Below, one piece after another: positions 45,634-53,255 of a DNA stretch of 64,000 bases. The DNA comes from an uncultured Bacteroidales bacterium (GTDB lineage: Bacteria; Bacteroidota; Bacteroidia; Bacteroidales; F082): contig CAMYXP010000009.1 in the NCBI GenBank assembly GCA_947303085.1, positions 46,803 to 110,802 on the forward strand. The letters are read 5' to 3'. Position numbers and translations under genes: made by a program. The notes beneath the pieces are model-generated. The model did no database searches. It was given only the letters and a program-made list of their open reading frames with translations, and had not been told where the DNA came from. Each line of letters starts with the position of its first letter. Position 1 is the stretch's first letter.

Positions 45634-47145
45634 ATGGCGAATATTAATCTAACTTTGTCCACAAAGGTGGATAAGGATTCAGGCTTATCCGAAATCCTGA
45701 TCCGATTTTACGCTGGCAAGCAGTTCAGCCAACGAGCTAAAAGCAAAATTTTCATCAATGCTATCCATTGGGATGCTAAAAAGCAAGCCATTATTACCTC
45801 TCACCTCAGAATGGTATCTATTGGCCAAAAGACAGCCGTAAACGCACTGCAGAAAAAGGCTAAACAACTCGATGAGCTTCGCCATTATATCATGAATTCT
45901 TTCATTGATATAAATAGCGATTATCACAATCTTCCAGATGACTGGCTTAAAAATGTAGTTGATGCATTTTACACTAAACCATCAAAACCTGTTGCACCTT
46001 CAGAATCCATAGCCAAGCCTTCCAAGAAGTCCGCTCCGGCAAAGCCAGCCCCCAAGCCAGCTCCTCAGCCTAAAAAAGCCGAGCTGCAACCAGTTGCGGA
46101 TCCAGTCCTAGAATCTGATGCCGAAGACCAGGATCTAACTCCTGAAGTATCTTCTTTCTTTGCCGTTTTCTCCGACTTCATCGCCAAAAACGACATCTCC
46201 GAAAACCGCAAGCGTCATTATCGTGTCGTCTATCGGGCGCTGCAGCGTTACGAAGCATATAATAAAATCACGCTCAGCTTCGACAACATCACTGCCGAAA
46301 CCCTCAAAGATTTTGAGCGTTATCTCGCCAACGAGCACGAGCTCTTCGACGACCATAAGTTAAAGGCCGTTATGCGTCTCTATCCCGAAAGCCGTCCCAT
46401 CAATCAGCGTGGCAGCAACTACGTCAAAGATATGATGGGCAAGCTGCGCACCTTCTGCCGCTATGCCTCCGGCAAAATCAAGGAGATGCCAATCAACGAG
46501 CCTTTCTTCCAAACCAATCCTTTTGATGCCTATTCCATCGGCACCCAAACGGCTCTAGGCACGCCATATTTTCTCACCATCGAGGAGCGCAATCATCTCT
46601 ATCATTTTGATCTCAACTCCGAGCGTCTTTCTCGCCAGCGCGATATCTTCATTTTCCAATGCCTCGTCGGCTGCCGTGTCGGCGACCTCATGCGCCTCAC
46701 TTGGGATAATGTCATTGGCGACCAGCTTCACTATATCCCTGCAAAAACCTGCAAGAATAACCCTAAAACTATAATAATCCCTTTGCACGAAATAGCTTTG
46801 GAGATTATCAAAAGGTATAAAGAGCCAGGGCGAAAAATGTTGCTTCCGTTCGTCGCTCAGCAGCAATACAATGAGGATATCAAGTCCATGCTCACCCTTT
46901 CCGGCATCACTCGCAAGGTCGTCATCATCGACCCCAAAACCAACAAGGAAGTTGTCCGCCATATCAACGACATCGCATCCAGCCACATGGCTCGCCGCAC
47001 CTTTGTCGGCAATCTTTATAATAAGGTAAAGGATCCTAATCTGATAGGCTCATTGTCAGGCCATGTCAACGGCTCAAAGGCTTTTGCTCGCTATCGCGCC
47101 ATCGATATGAATGTAAAGAAGGAGCTGGTCTCAATGTTGGATTAA
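45634..47145 (+). CDS. Tyrosine recombinase/integrase of a Bacteroidota mobile element
   Basis: A 503-residue phage-type integrase. Residues 1-110 look like an arm-DNA-binding domain ('NINLTLSTKVDKDSGLSEIL'). An unusual Pro/Ala/Lys-rich linker (~112-170, 'KPAPKPAPQPKK') follows, then the SAM-like core-binding domain (~175-300) and the catalytic domain with Arg in 'GCRVGDLMRLTW' (~348), 'SHMARRTFVGN' (~450) and 'SGHVNGSKAFARYRA' with the tyrosine near 486. It recombines short att sites to insert or excise the element. Codons ending in C are more frequent than in flanking genes. The direct-repeat array upstream may be its arm-site region. Confidence 0.93.
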   Translation: MANINLTLSTKVDKDSGLSEILIRFYAGKQFSQRAKSKIFINAIHWDAKKQAIITSHLRMVSIGQKTAVNALQKKAKQLDELRHYIMNSFIDINSDYHNLPDDWLKNVVDAFYTKPSKPVAPSESIAKPSKKSAPAKPAPKPAPQPKKAELQPVADPVLESDAEDQDLTPEVSSFFAVFSDFIAKNDISENRKRHYRVVYRALQRYEAYNKITLSFDNITAETLKDFERYLANEHELFDDHKLKAVMRLYPESRPINQRGSNYVKDMMGKLRTFCRYASGKIKEMPINEPFFQTNPFDAYSIGTQTALGTPYFLTIEERNHLYHFDLNSERLSRQRDIFIFQCLVGCRVGDLMRLTWDNVIGDQLHYIPAKTCKNNPKTIIIPLHEIALEIIKRYKEPGRKMLLPFVAQQQYNEDIKSMLTLSGITRKVVIIDPKTNKEVVRHINDIASSHMARRTFVGNLYNKVKDPNLIGSLSGHVNGSKAFARYRAIDMNVKKELVSMLD

Positions 47146-47161
47146 GCCAAAGGAGGTCAAG

Positions 47162-48016
47162 ATGAGTCAGTTTAAAAGCTTCCGTCCTGTCGAGTTCGAT
47201 GAGAATTTTTCTTATCGGCTCGACACTCCTTCAGCAGCGGAGTCAAAAATCATCGCTTGCTTATTTCTCGGATACTGCATCGACAATCAGCCGGAAACTC
47301 CAACAGGCTGCGTCGATGTCTACACTCCGTTCTATGAAACTTATTACAACGAGCGAAAGCTCGTTTTTCATCGCCAAAACATTCAGAATATCAGTCTGAT
47401 ACGAAAACCGCAAAAACTTGAAGAGCGATTTGTTATCTCACATATCAACGAGGAAAAACAAGGTTTTGAAATGAGCAAAACCTTGTTTGCTTTTTTAGGG
47501 AAAGACAATTCCGATTGGTTTCGTAGCTTATATTATGGCTATATGGAGTATCTCGATGAGCGCAAGCTTGAGCTTGGAATTACTGAAGAAATCGACAATC
47601 GGGGTCGCGACTGGCTGATGCCTGAGCGTCTTGTCGATCGTCTCAAGCTGGAGGAGTTGTTCGTGCCTTCGTTTTTCGACAAGACATTCTCAACTGCCGA
47701 TATGCTGATGTCGAGCGAACGCTTATCACGCTTCGACGTCCTTTGCAACCGCATCGAAATGGTGCTTACCGATGAGACAAACCCGGTCACTAATAAATCC
47801 TTAGGCTCCATAGCATATATGTTATATTCCTGTGAGTTCGTCAAACCAATGTATCGCAAGCCTTCACGGCCAGGGGAACGAGGTCGTTTCAGCAAATTGC
47901 TTGTTAAATTTTTTGATATTGTTCATAAAGAACATCCGAGTGACACTCATTTCAATAAATACCAACCGACACAGGAAACTATCGACATCTTCGGCAATAT
48001 TTTGAACTATTTTTAA
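47162..48016 (+). CDS. Hypothetical protein of the mobile island
   Basis: A 284-residue soluble protein I cannot assign to a family. It begins 'MSQFKSFRPVEFDENFSYRL', has a helical middle ('DWFRSLYYGYMEYLDERKLEL') and a C-terminal basic segment 'MYRKPSRPGERGRFSKLL' that could contact DNA. It lies 16 nt after the integrase with a good ribosome-binding site (AGGAGG) and ends just before a terminator hairpin, so it is co-transcribed with the integrase. A role in excision or control of transfer is possible from position only. Confidence 0.75.
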   Translation: MSQFKSFRPVEFDENFSYRLDTPSAAESKIIACLFLGYCIDNQPETPTGCVDVYTPFYETYYNERKLVFHRQNIQNISLIRKPQKLEERFVISHINEEKQGFEMSKTLFAFLGKDNSDWFRSLYYGYMEYLDERKLELGITEEIDNRGRDWLMPERLVDRLKLEELFVPSFFDKTFSTADMLMSSERLSRFDVLCNRIEMVLTDETNPVTNKSLGSIAYMLYSCEFVKPMYRKPSRPGERGRFSKLLVKFFDIVHKEHPSDTHFNKYQPTQETIDIFGNILNYF

Positions 48017-48042
48017 ATCCCACATTCTAACAATTTTTCCCC

Positions 48043-48143
48043 TGTCAAATCCCCTTTAACGATGGAAAGTGCTGAAAACCAGCACTTTTCTTTTTCTGTC
48101 CAATCCCCTCTAATGGGGATATGCAATCCCCATTGCATTTTTG
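48043..48143 (+). promoter_or_regulatory. Operator-promoter region of the HTH/replication operon
   Basis: Two direct repeats of the form TGTC(A/C)AATCCCCT(T/C)TAA (starting 48043 and 48097) flank the terminator. Next come two overlapping perfect palindromes: AATGGGGAT/ATCCCCATT (48112-48134) and ATGCAATCCCCATTGCAT (48121-48138). The -7-like CATTTTTG (48136-48143) overlaps the second. The two hairpins share bases and exclude each other. This looks like a repressor-controlled promoter. Confidence 0.6.
48067..48090 (+). terminator. Intrinsic terminator after the integrase operon
   Basis: AAAGTGCTG and CAGCACTTT form a compact hairpin with a 4-6 nt loop, followed by a T/C-rich run. It separates the integrase pair from the HTH-replication gene set and sits between two direct repeats (48043-48067 and 48097-48120). 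Confidence 0.75.
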
Positions 48144-48171
48144 CATCGTCAAACTTAAAATTCTTATCACT

Positions 48172-48477
48172 ATGGATCTTAACAAAATTGTCAACGAAGT
48201 GCCGAACATCAATCTCACGATTTCTGCCGGCGACCTGAGAGACTTCGCCACCCAGCTCATCGATCAAACCCGTGAGGATCTCGAGGAGTCCATCGTCCGA
48301 GGTCGTACCGATTCTTTAATTACCACCGAGGAAGCCATGAATAAGCTTCGCGTCTGCAAAACAACCCTCTGGCGTTGGAAAAAACGCGACTATCTTCGTC
48401 CAGTCCGTGTCGGCGGCAACGAGCGTTACCGTCTTTCTGATATCAACAAAATCTTGAAAGGAGATGACTATGAATAA
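48172..48477 (+). CDS. Helix-turn-helix (excisionase/MerR-like) protein 1
   Basis: A 101-residue protein whose C-terminal half is a winged-helix HTH_17-type domain ('LITTEEAMNKLRVCKTTLWR', 'WKKRDYLRPVRVGGNERYRL'). The N-terminal ~50 residues are helical and may dimerise. I chose the ATG at 48172; the longer frame crosses the promoter. Small HTH proteins of this type in Bacteroidota elements act as excisionases or regulators of element replication. It overlaps the next HTH gene. Confidence 0.85.
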   Translation: MDLNKIVNEVPNINLTISAGDLRDFATQLIDQTREDLEESIVRGRTDSLITTEEAMNKLRVCKTTLWRWKKRDYLRPVRVGGNERYRLSDINKILKGDDYE

Positions 48478-48700
48478 CAACAACAATTTTCCACTCGAAG
48501 ACTGGCTCGATAGTCAGGATGTCATGATGAAACTCCACATCAGCCTCCGCACTTTGCACAAGCTCCGCGACAGCGGCACCTTGCCATATTCGCGCATCAA
48601 CAACAAAATCTATTTCCGCCGTCAAGATCTTGAGGCCATTCTTAACAATAATTATACTCGAAAACCAATCGATTTCACAGATGGAAAAATCATCAAATAA
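48470..48700 (+). CDS. Helix-turn-helix (excisionase family) protein 2
   Basis: A 76-residue HTH_17 protein: 'WLDSQDVMMKLHISLRTLHK', 'LRDSGTLPYSRINNKIYFRR'. An ATG at 48464 is in frame, but the ribosome-binding AGGAG (48459-48463) fits the ATG at 48470. It overlaps the end of HTH protein 1 by 8 nt and the start of the VirE_N-type gene by 20 nt. Pairs of such HTH genes before a primase gene are typical of Bacteroidota mobilizable or satellite elements. Confidence 0.85.
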   Translation: MNNNNNFPLEDWLDSQDVMMKLHISLRTLHKLRDSGTLPYSRINNKIYFRRQDLEAILNNNYTRKPIDFTDGKIIK

Positions 48701-49241
48701 TCTCGCAATCTTCTCGATGTTTAGTTTTCCTATTCAAAACACCGTGCCAATGATGGACGTCACCTTAGTCGATGTTTATGACTATATCATCGGACCTACA
48801 GCCGTCAACCGCACTCGTGAGCTTCGCTCCAAGACCGACATCAAGGAAGCTCGCCAGTACAAGTCCAAGCACTTCGATTATTGCACCTTCTCTGGTAAAT
48901 TCAATTCTCGAGCCGAGAAAGACCTGGTACAACATTCAGGCCTCTTGTGCCTCGATTTCGACCATCTGAAGAACCTCGAAGAGGTTCGCCAACAACTACT
49001 GAACGATGACTATTTAGAAACACAGCTTCTGTTTATATCTCCCTCCGGCAATGGCCTCAAATGGATTGTTGAGATTGATTTGACTAAAGCTTCTCATCTT
49101 GACTATTTTCTAGGCATCCAAAATTATCTCAAGCTTGAATATGGCCTCGAAATCGACCCCTCCGGCAAAGACATCTGTCGCGCCTGCTTCCTCCCACACG
49201 ACCCCAACTGCTACATCAACCCTCAATTATTAAAGGTATGA
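48681..49241 (+). CDS. BT4734/BF3469-type (VirE N-terminal) protein
   Basis: A 186-residue protein of the BT4734/BF3469 N-terminal family, found fused to or beside VirE/DUF3987 replication proteins. Key blocks are 'SGLLCLDFDHLKNLEEVRQQ', 'ETQLLFISPSGNGLKWIVEI' and 'GKDICRACFLPHDPN', a primase-polymerase-like arrangement of acidic residues (Asp in 'CLDFDH'). It probably works together with the next protein in replication of the excised element. Start taken at 48681; the longer frame lies inside the preceding gene. It overlaps the next gene by ATGA. Confidence 0.88.
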   Translation: MEKSSNNLAIFSMFSFPIQNTVPMMDVTLVDVYDYIIGPTAVNRTRELRSKTDIKEARQYKSKHFDYCTFSGKFNSRAEKDLVQHSGLLCLDFDHLKNLEEVRQQLLNDDYLETQLLFISPSGNGLKWIVEIDLTKASHLDYFLGIQNYLKLEYGLEIDPSGKDICRACFLPHDPNCYINPQLLKV

Positions 49242-51049
49242 GCAAAAAAGAATTCAATCCCCTCGAATGGAAAAATAAAAAGCCCGAGAGCTCCCAGTGC
49301 TCCGAGAGCTCCGAGCGTCCTATTCGTCCTATTGTTTCCACTATTGAAGACGAAATCGAGCAGCTTGTCTGCGCTGTTGAATCTTCATGTAAAGATATCG
49401 CTCCCGACTACACCTCCTGGCGTGATCTTGCATTCGCTTTAGCTGATGCTTTAGGTGAAGGTGGCAGACAATATTTTCACAGGCTCAGTAGATTTTACAG
49501 TGCCTACGATGAGCGCGAAGCAGATAAGCAGTTTACTGCTTGTCTGCGTTCTCATGGTAGTGGAATAACAATAAATACTTTATTCCATCTCGCCAAAGAA
49601 GCCGGTGTCCTAATGATTCGTAATTCCGTTAAACCGTATAACGTTAAAAAAATAAAATCCTACAAATCCTCCCAGGAGGATATGGAGGATTTAGAGGATT
49701 TGACGGATATTCCCAAGTCCTCCCAGTGCTCCGAGTCCTCCGAGCCATTACCTACATTTTCTCAAGAAATCTACAGTTTGCTCCCAAGTCTTCTCACTAG
49801 TGTCATTAACAAATCCAATAACTTCGAAGATGCCGATATCCTCATTCTCGGCTCCCTCACAGTCATCTCCGCTTGCCTCCCCAACATCTCCGGCAACTAC
49901 GCTGAGCGCGAAGTCTTTCCCAATCTTTTTACATTCATTTCAGCCCAGGCTTCAGCCGGCAAAGGCCGCCTCACCTTATGCCGTCATCTCGTCAAACCCA
50001 TTCACAACAATCTCAAAAAAATCTACTCAGCCGAAATGGAAGAATACCGCCACCTCCTCAACGACTATTCTCAGGATAAAAAGAATCGCGAGCCGCCTCA
50101 GGAACCACCAATCAAAACGCTCCTCATCCCAGCCAACAGCAGCGCAACATCTGTCTATCAAGTTCTCAACGACAACGGTGGAGTAGGCCTTATCTTCGAA
50201 ACCGAAGGCGATACTCTGGCCAACACTTTCAAATCAGATTACGGCAATTTCTCTGATGGTTTCCGCAAAGCCTTCCATCATGAAATGATATCATATACCA
50301 GGCGTAAAGATCGTGAATTCGTCGAGCTCACCAAGCCTCGCTTGTCAGCATTATTATCAGGCACTCCCAAGCAAATCCTTGCCCTCATTCCTGATGCCGA
50401 AAACGGCTTGTTTAGCCGCTTCATTTTCTACAATATGAACTTGCGCCTCGAGTGGCGTGATGTCTTTTCCGAAGGCGTCGTTCCCCTCGACGATTATTTC
50501 ATCGACCTCGGCCAGCGTTATTTTCAGTTCTATCAAACACTGCAGCAGTCTCAGCCAATCCGCTTTTCTTTGTCCGTCAATCAGCAAAAAGAGTTCAATC
50601 AGTTCTTTACCGAAATCCAGCAGGAATATTCCAATCTCTTTGGCCTAGATATCGTCGCCTCCGTCCGCCGCCTCGGTCTCATCACTTTCCGTGTCGCCAT
50701 GATTCTTACTTCGCTTCGCCTCATGGACGGCAAGCCTATCCAGTCAGTCATCGTCTGCGACGACACTGATTTCCGCACCTCGCTCATCATGGCTCGTGTG
50801 CTGCTGCAGCACACCGCCAATGTTTTCGGCCAACTCCCATCCACCGACACAAACGCCACACGTGGCACTGTCACCGTCCTTTGTCAAACCTTCTTCGACA
50901 GCCTCCCGTCCGAATTCAACCGTCGCACCTATCTCTCCATCGCCGAGCGTCTCCACATCGCTCCCAAAACCGCCGAGAAATACATCCGCAAATTCTGCAC
51001 CACTGGACAAATCAAACACTTGGCTCATGATAGTTATTCAAAAATGTAA
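49238..51049 (+). CDS. PriCT/DUF3987 replication protein (primase-helicase-like)
   Basis: A 603-residue protein. Residues ~40-130 match a primase C-terminal (PriCT_2) domain ('WRDLAFALADALGEGGRQYF'), and ~180-560 match DUF3987, a P-loop ATPase/helicase-like domain with 'SAQASAGKGRLTL' (Walker A-like, ~240) and 'GVGLIFETEGDTLANTF' (Walker B-like). The C terminus is a winged helix ('LSIAERLHIAPKTAEKYIRK'). Linkers on both sides of the PriCT domain carry the near-identical motif SSQCSESSE (around residues 19 and 163). It ends the island; the stop is 8 nt from the convergent histidine kinase stop. Confidence 0.9.
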   Translation: MSKKEFNPLEWKNKKPESSQCSESSERPIRPIVSTIEDEIEQLVCAVESSCKDIAPDYTSWRDLAFALADALGEGGRQYFHRLSRFYSAYDEREADKQFTACLRSHGSGITINTLFHLAKEAGVLMIRNSVKPYNVKKIKSYKSSQEDMEDLEDLTDIPKSSQCSESSEPLPTFSQEIYSLLPSLLTSVINKSNNFEDADILILGSLTVISACLPNISGNYAEREVFPNLFTFISAQASAGKGRLTLCRHLVKPIHNNLKKIYSAEMEEYRHLLNDYSQDKKNREPPQEPPIKTLLIPANSSATSVYQVLNDNGGVGLIFETEGDTLANTFKSDYGNFSDGFRKAFHHEMISYTRRKDREFVELTKPRLSALLSGTPKQILALIPDAENGLFSRFIFYNMNLRLEWRDVFSEGVVPLDDYFIDLGQRYFQFYQTLQQSQPIRFSLSVNQQKEFNQFFTEIQQEYSNLFGLDIVASVRRLGLITFRVAMILTSLRLMDGKPIQSVIVCDDTDFRTSLIMARVLLQHTANVFGQLPSTDTNATRGTVTVLCQTFFDSLPSEFNRRTYLSIAERLHIAPKTAEKYIRKFCTTGQIKHLAHDSYSKM

Positions 51050-51057
51050 ATAAATCT

Positions 51058-51912
51058 CTAGAAAATCAAAGCAAACGTAGTCATATTTCTGTCGCTTTGC
51101 ACTAATGCTAGGTTTCCGTTATGTCTGGTCATTATCTGTCTAGAGAGACTCAGTCCAATGCCGGTGCCATTGGGCTTGGTGGTGTAGAACGGTACGAAGA
51201 TCTCGTCGTGTTGGTGCAGCGGCACAGGCTTGCCATTGTTCGTCACGCTGATGACGGTGCGGTCTTCAGAATTCAATTCCGCGGTGATGCGGATTGAGTT
51301 CGCTTCAGCTTGCACAGCGTTCTTTATCAGGTTGTTAAGCACCTGCATAATCTGACTTTCATCGATATAGATCAGCAAATCAGGCGTTTTTTGAGTATAT
51401 GAAATTGTAACTCCCTGCTCTTTCAAACGTGTTTTATTCAAGTTTAAAACGCGTTCCATCATTTCATCGACCATTACAGCTTTTCTAACTGGTGGAGCCT
51501 GTTTCATCATGCTGCGGTACGACTCTACAAATCTTATCAGGTCTTTTGAAGATGATGATATCGTTTCCAGTCCGGCTTTAACGTCCAGACTGGCGTCTTT
51601 CGACAATGCGTCGCTCAGCGAGGCGATTGGCGCCACCGTGTTCATGATTTCATGCGTCATCACGCGAAACAGTTTGCTCCACGATGCGGCTTCATCCACT
51701 GCAGTGCGCCTTGTAAAGATGCCACGGATACGATTCAAGGCTCGGTTTAGATTCGAGTTGTCACGGAAACGGAAATTCATCTCGCCGTCTTCGAGCGAGT
51801 CCATCATAAATGACACCTTTCGGGTGTCCTGTTTCCTGACGAGCCACGTAGTAACCACTGCAGTCAAAACCACAGCTGCCACAGCTATCAATATCCACAG
51901 CCACACACTCAT
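51058..51912 (-). CDS. Sensor histidine kinase, short form without sensor domain
   Basis: A 284-residue kinase with one N-terminal membrane helix ('LWILIAVAAVVLTAVVTTWL'), a short linker, the phosphoacceptor His in 'LFRVMTHEIMNTVAPI' and the HATPase_c domain (N box 'NNLIKNAVQAEA', G boxes 'NGTGIGLSLSRQIM'). It phosphorylates the neighbouring NtrC-type regulator, with which it overlaps by ATGA (4 nt). Kinases of this family usually have a periplasmic loop between two helices; here it is absent, so the signal may come from the membrane or from partner proteins. Confidence 0.92.
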   Translation of the reverse strand: MSVWLWILIAVAAVVLTAVVTTWLVRKQDTRKVSFMMDSLEDGEMNFRFRDNSNLNRALNRIRGIFTRRTAVDEAASWSKLFRVMTHEIMNTVAPIASLSDALSKDASLDVKAGLETISSSSKDLIRFVESYRSMMKQAPPVRKAVMVDEMMERVLNLNKTRLKEQGVTISYTQKTPDLLIYIDESQIMQVLNNLIKNAVQAEANSIRITAELNSEDRTVISVTNNGKPVPLHQHDEIFVPFYTTKPNGTGIGLSLSRQIMTRHNGNLALVQSDRNMTTFALIF

Positions 51913-53252
51913 ATTCCGTATTTCTTGAGGCGGTTATATAATGTCGGGCGACTGATATTCAACGCTTTAGCTACAAGCGAGAGATTGCCGTTGTATTTCT
52001 TCATGGCATTGCGAATAACCTGTTCCTCAGCATCGTCGAGAGTCTGGCTCTGAGTCTTGTTTTGCACATCTATCAATTGTGAATCATTGATTTGCAAGTC
52101 GTCTTTCCCGATAATCTCATTGTCCGACATGATGACGGCTTTCTCAATGCATCCCTGCAGCTCGCGGATGTTGCCGCTCCATTTGCAGTTCAAAAGCAAA
52201 GTCTTCGCGTCATCTGACAACCCTTTCGCCTGACGGTGATATTTCTCAGCATATCTCTCAACGAAAAGCATTGCCAACGTGACGATTTCGTCCTGCCGTT
52301 CGCGCAATGGCGGCAGATGTAGCGGCACCGTATTGATGCGGTAATACAAATCTTCACGGAAACGGCCTTGTTTCACCATCTCGGCAAGATTCATATTGGT
52401 TGCGCAAATCAAACGGATATCGATAGGGATATTTTTCGTGTCGCCGACCCTGTTGACGCTGCGGTTTTGCAGAACTCTCAGCAGTTTCGCCTGCTCGCTC
52501 AGCGGAATGTTACCGATTTCATCGAGGAAAAGCGTCGTTCCGTTGGCTTGCTCAAACTTTCCTATATGGTCGGCATGGGCATCGGTAAACGCGCCTTTCA
52601 CATGACCGAACATCTCGCTTTCAAAAAGAGTCTCGGTAATGGCACCGATGTCAACGCTAACCATCTGTTTTCCAGAGCGTTGCGACAGCCTGTGAATCTC
52701 GTTAGCGAGCACGTCTTTACCAGTGCCGTTATCGCCTGTGATAAGCACAGAAGCCTCGGTAGGCGCAATCTTCTCAACCATGTGACGGAGGTTCTGCATA
52801 GCTTCGCTGTTGCCCCAAATCATCTGAGGCTTATCCTGTTCCTCGTCATCTGATGCCACATGGCGGTGTTTTTTCGATGCCTCTTCAAGAATGGCAAGGA
52901 GTTTGGCGTTATCCCACGGTTTAACAATGAAATCGAATGCTCCGCGTTTCATGCCTTCCACTGCAAGTGCGATATCGGCGTAGGCGGTGAAAAGCACCAC
53001 TTCCACATCCTGAAAGCGTTTCTTTAGCTCCGCAAGCCAAAACAGCCCCTCGTTGCCTGTGTTGATGTCGGTCTCGAAGTTCATGTCAAGCAGCACCACA
53101 TCGGGCTTAAACGTCTGCATCGTGCTGATGAGCGCCTTGGGCGTCGCAATGAGCTCCACATCCGAGAATCTCGTCGGCAGCAGAATCTTCAACGCCGAAC
53201 GGATTCCGGCATTGTCGTCAACAACTAATATTTTTGATTTGAGTTTGGGCAT
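51909..53252 (-). CDS. Sigma-54-dependent response regulator (NtrC family)
   Basis: A 447-residue regulator: receiver domain (1-120; phosphoacceptor Asp in 'VVLLDMNFETD', 'FIVKPWDN'), AAA+ domain (~145-370; Walker A 'ITGDNGTGKDVLANEI', sigma-54 contact loop 'GAFTDA' in place of the canonical GAFTGA, Walker B 'TLFLDEIGNI') and a Fis-type HTH ('LSLVAKALNISRPTLYNRLK'). It activates sigma-54 promoters from upstream enhancer sites. A matching promoter and two palindromes lie at 59284-59390, ahead of the FtsX permease. The partner kinase gene overlaps by 4 nt. Confidence 0.95.
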   Translation of the reverse strand: MPKLKSKILVVDDNAGIRSALKILLPTRFSDVELIATPKALISTMQTFKPDVVLLDMNFETDINTGNEGLFWLAELKKRFQDVEVVLFTAYADIALAVEGMKRGAFDFIVKPWDNAKLLAILEEASKKHRHVASDDEEQDKPQMIWGNSEAMQNLRHMVEKIAPTEASVLITGDNGTGKDVLANEIHRLSQRSGKQMVSVDIGAITETLFESEMFGHVKGAFTDAHADHIGKFEQANGTTLFLDEIGNIPLSEQAKLLRVLQNRSVNRVGDTKNIPIDIRLICATNMNLAEMVKQGRFREDLYYRINTVPLHLPPLRERQDEIVTLAMLFVERYAEKYHRQAKGLSDDAKTLLLNCKWSGNIRELQGCIEKAVIMSDNEIIGKDDLQINDSQLIDVQNKTQSQTLDDAEEQVIRNAMKKYNGNLSLVAKALNISRPTLYNRLKKYGI

Positions 53253-53255
53253 AAT

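Larger units (their letters stand above)
44880..51055. mobile_element. Integrase-bearing genomic island / minimal integrative element
   Basis: The island comprises the repeat array, tyrosine recombinase, unknown protein, two HTH proteins, VirE_N-type protein and DUF3987 protein. Gene order and families match the integration-replication module of Bacteroidota mobilizable elements. There is no relaxase, coupling protein or capsid gene. Codon use shifts to C-ending codons. I found no copy of the left-end TGTGACC sequence at the right border, so exact ends are uncertain: the left lies near 44880-45000 and the right near 51050. Confidence 0.65.

Noticed and set aside
51050..51057. Right attachment site of the island
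   Set aside because: I looked for a copy of the left-end TGTGACC or GCCGTCAAAAA sequences near the right border and found none, so no att site is claimed.
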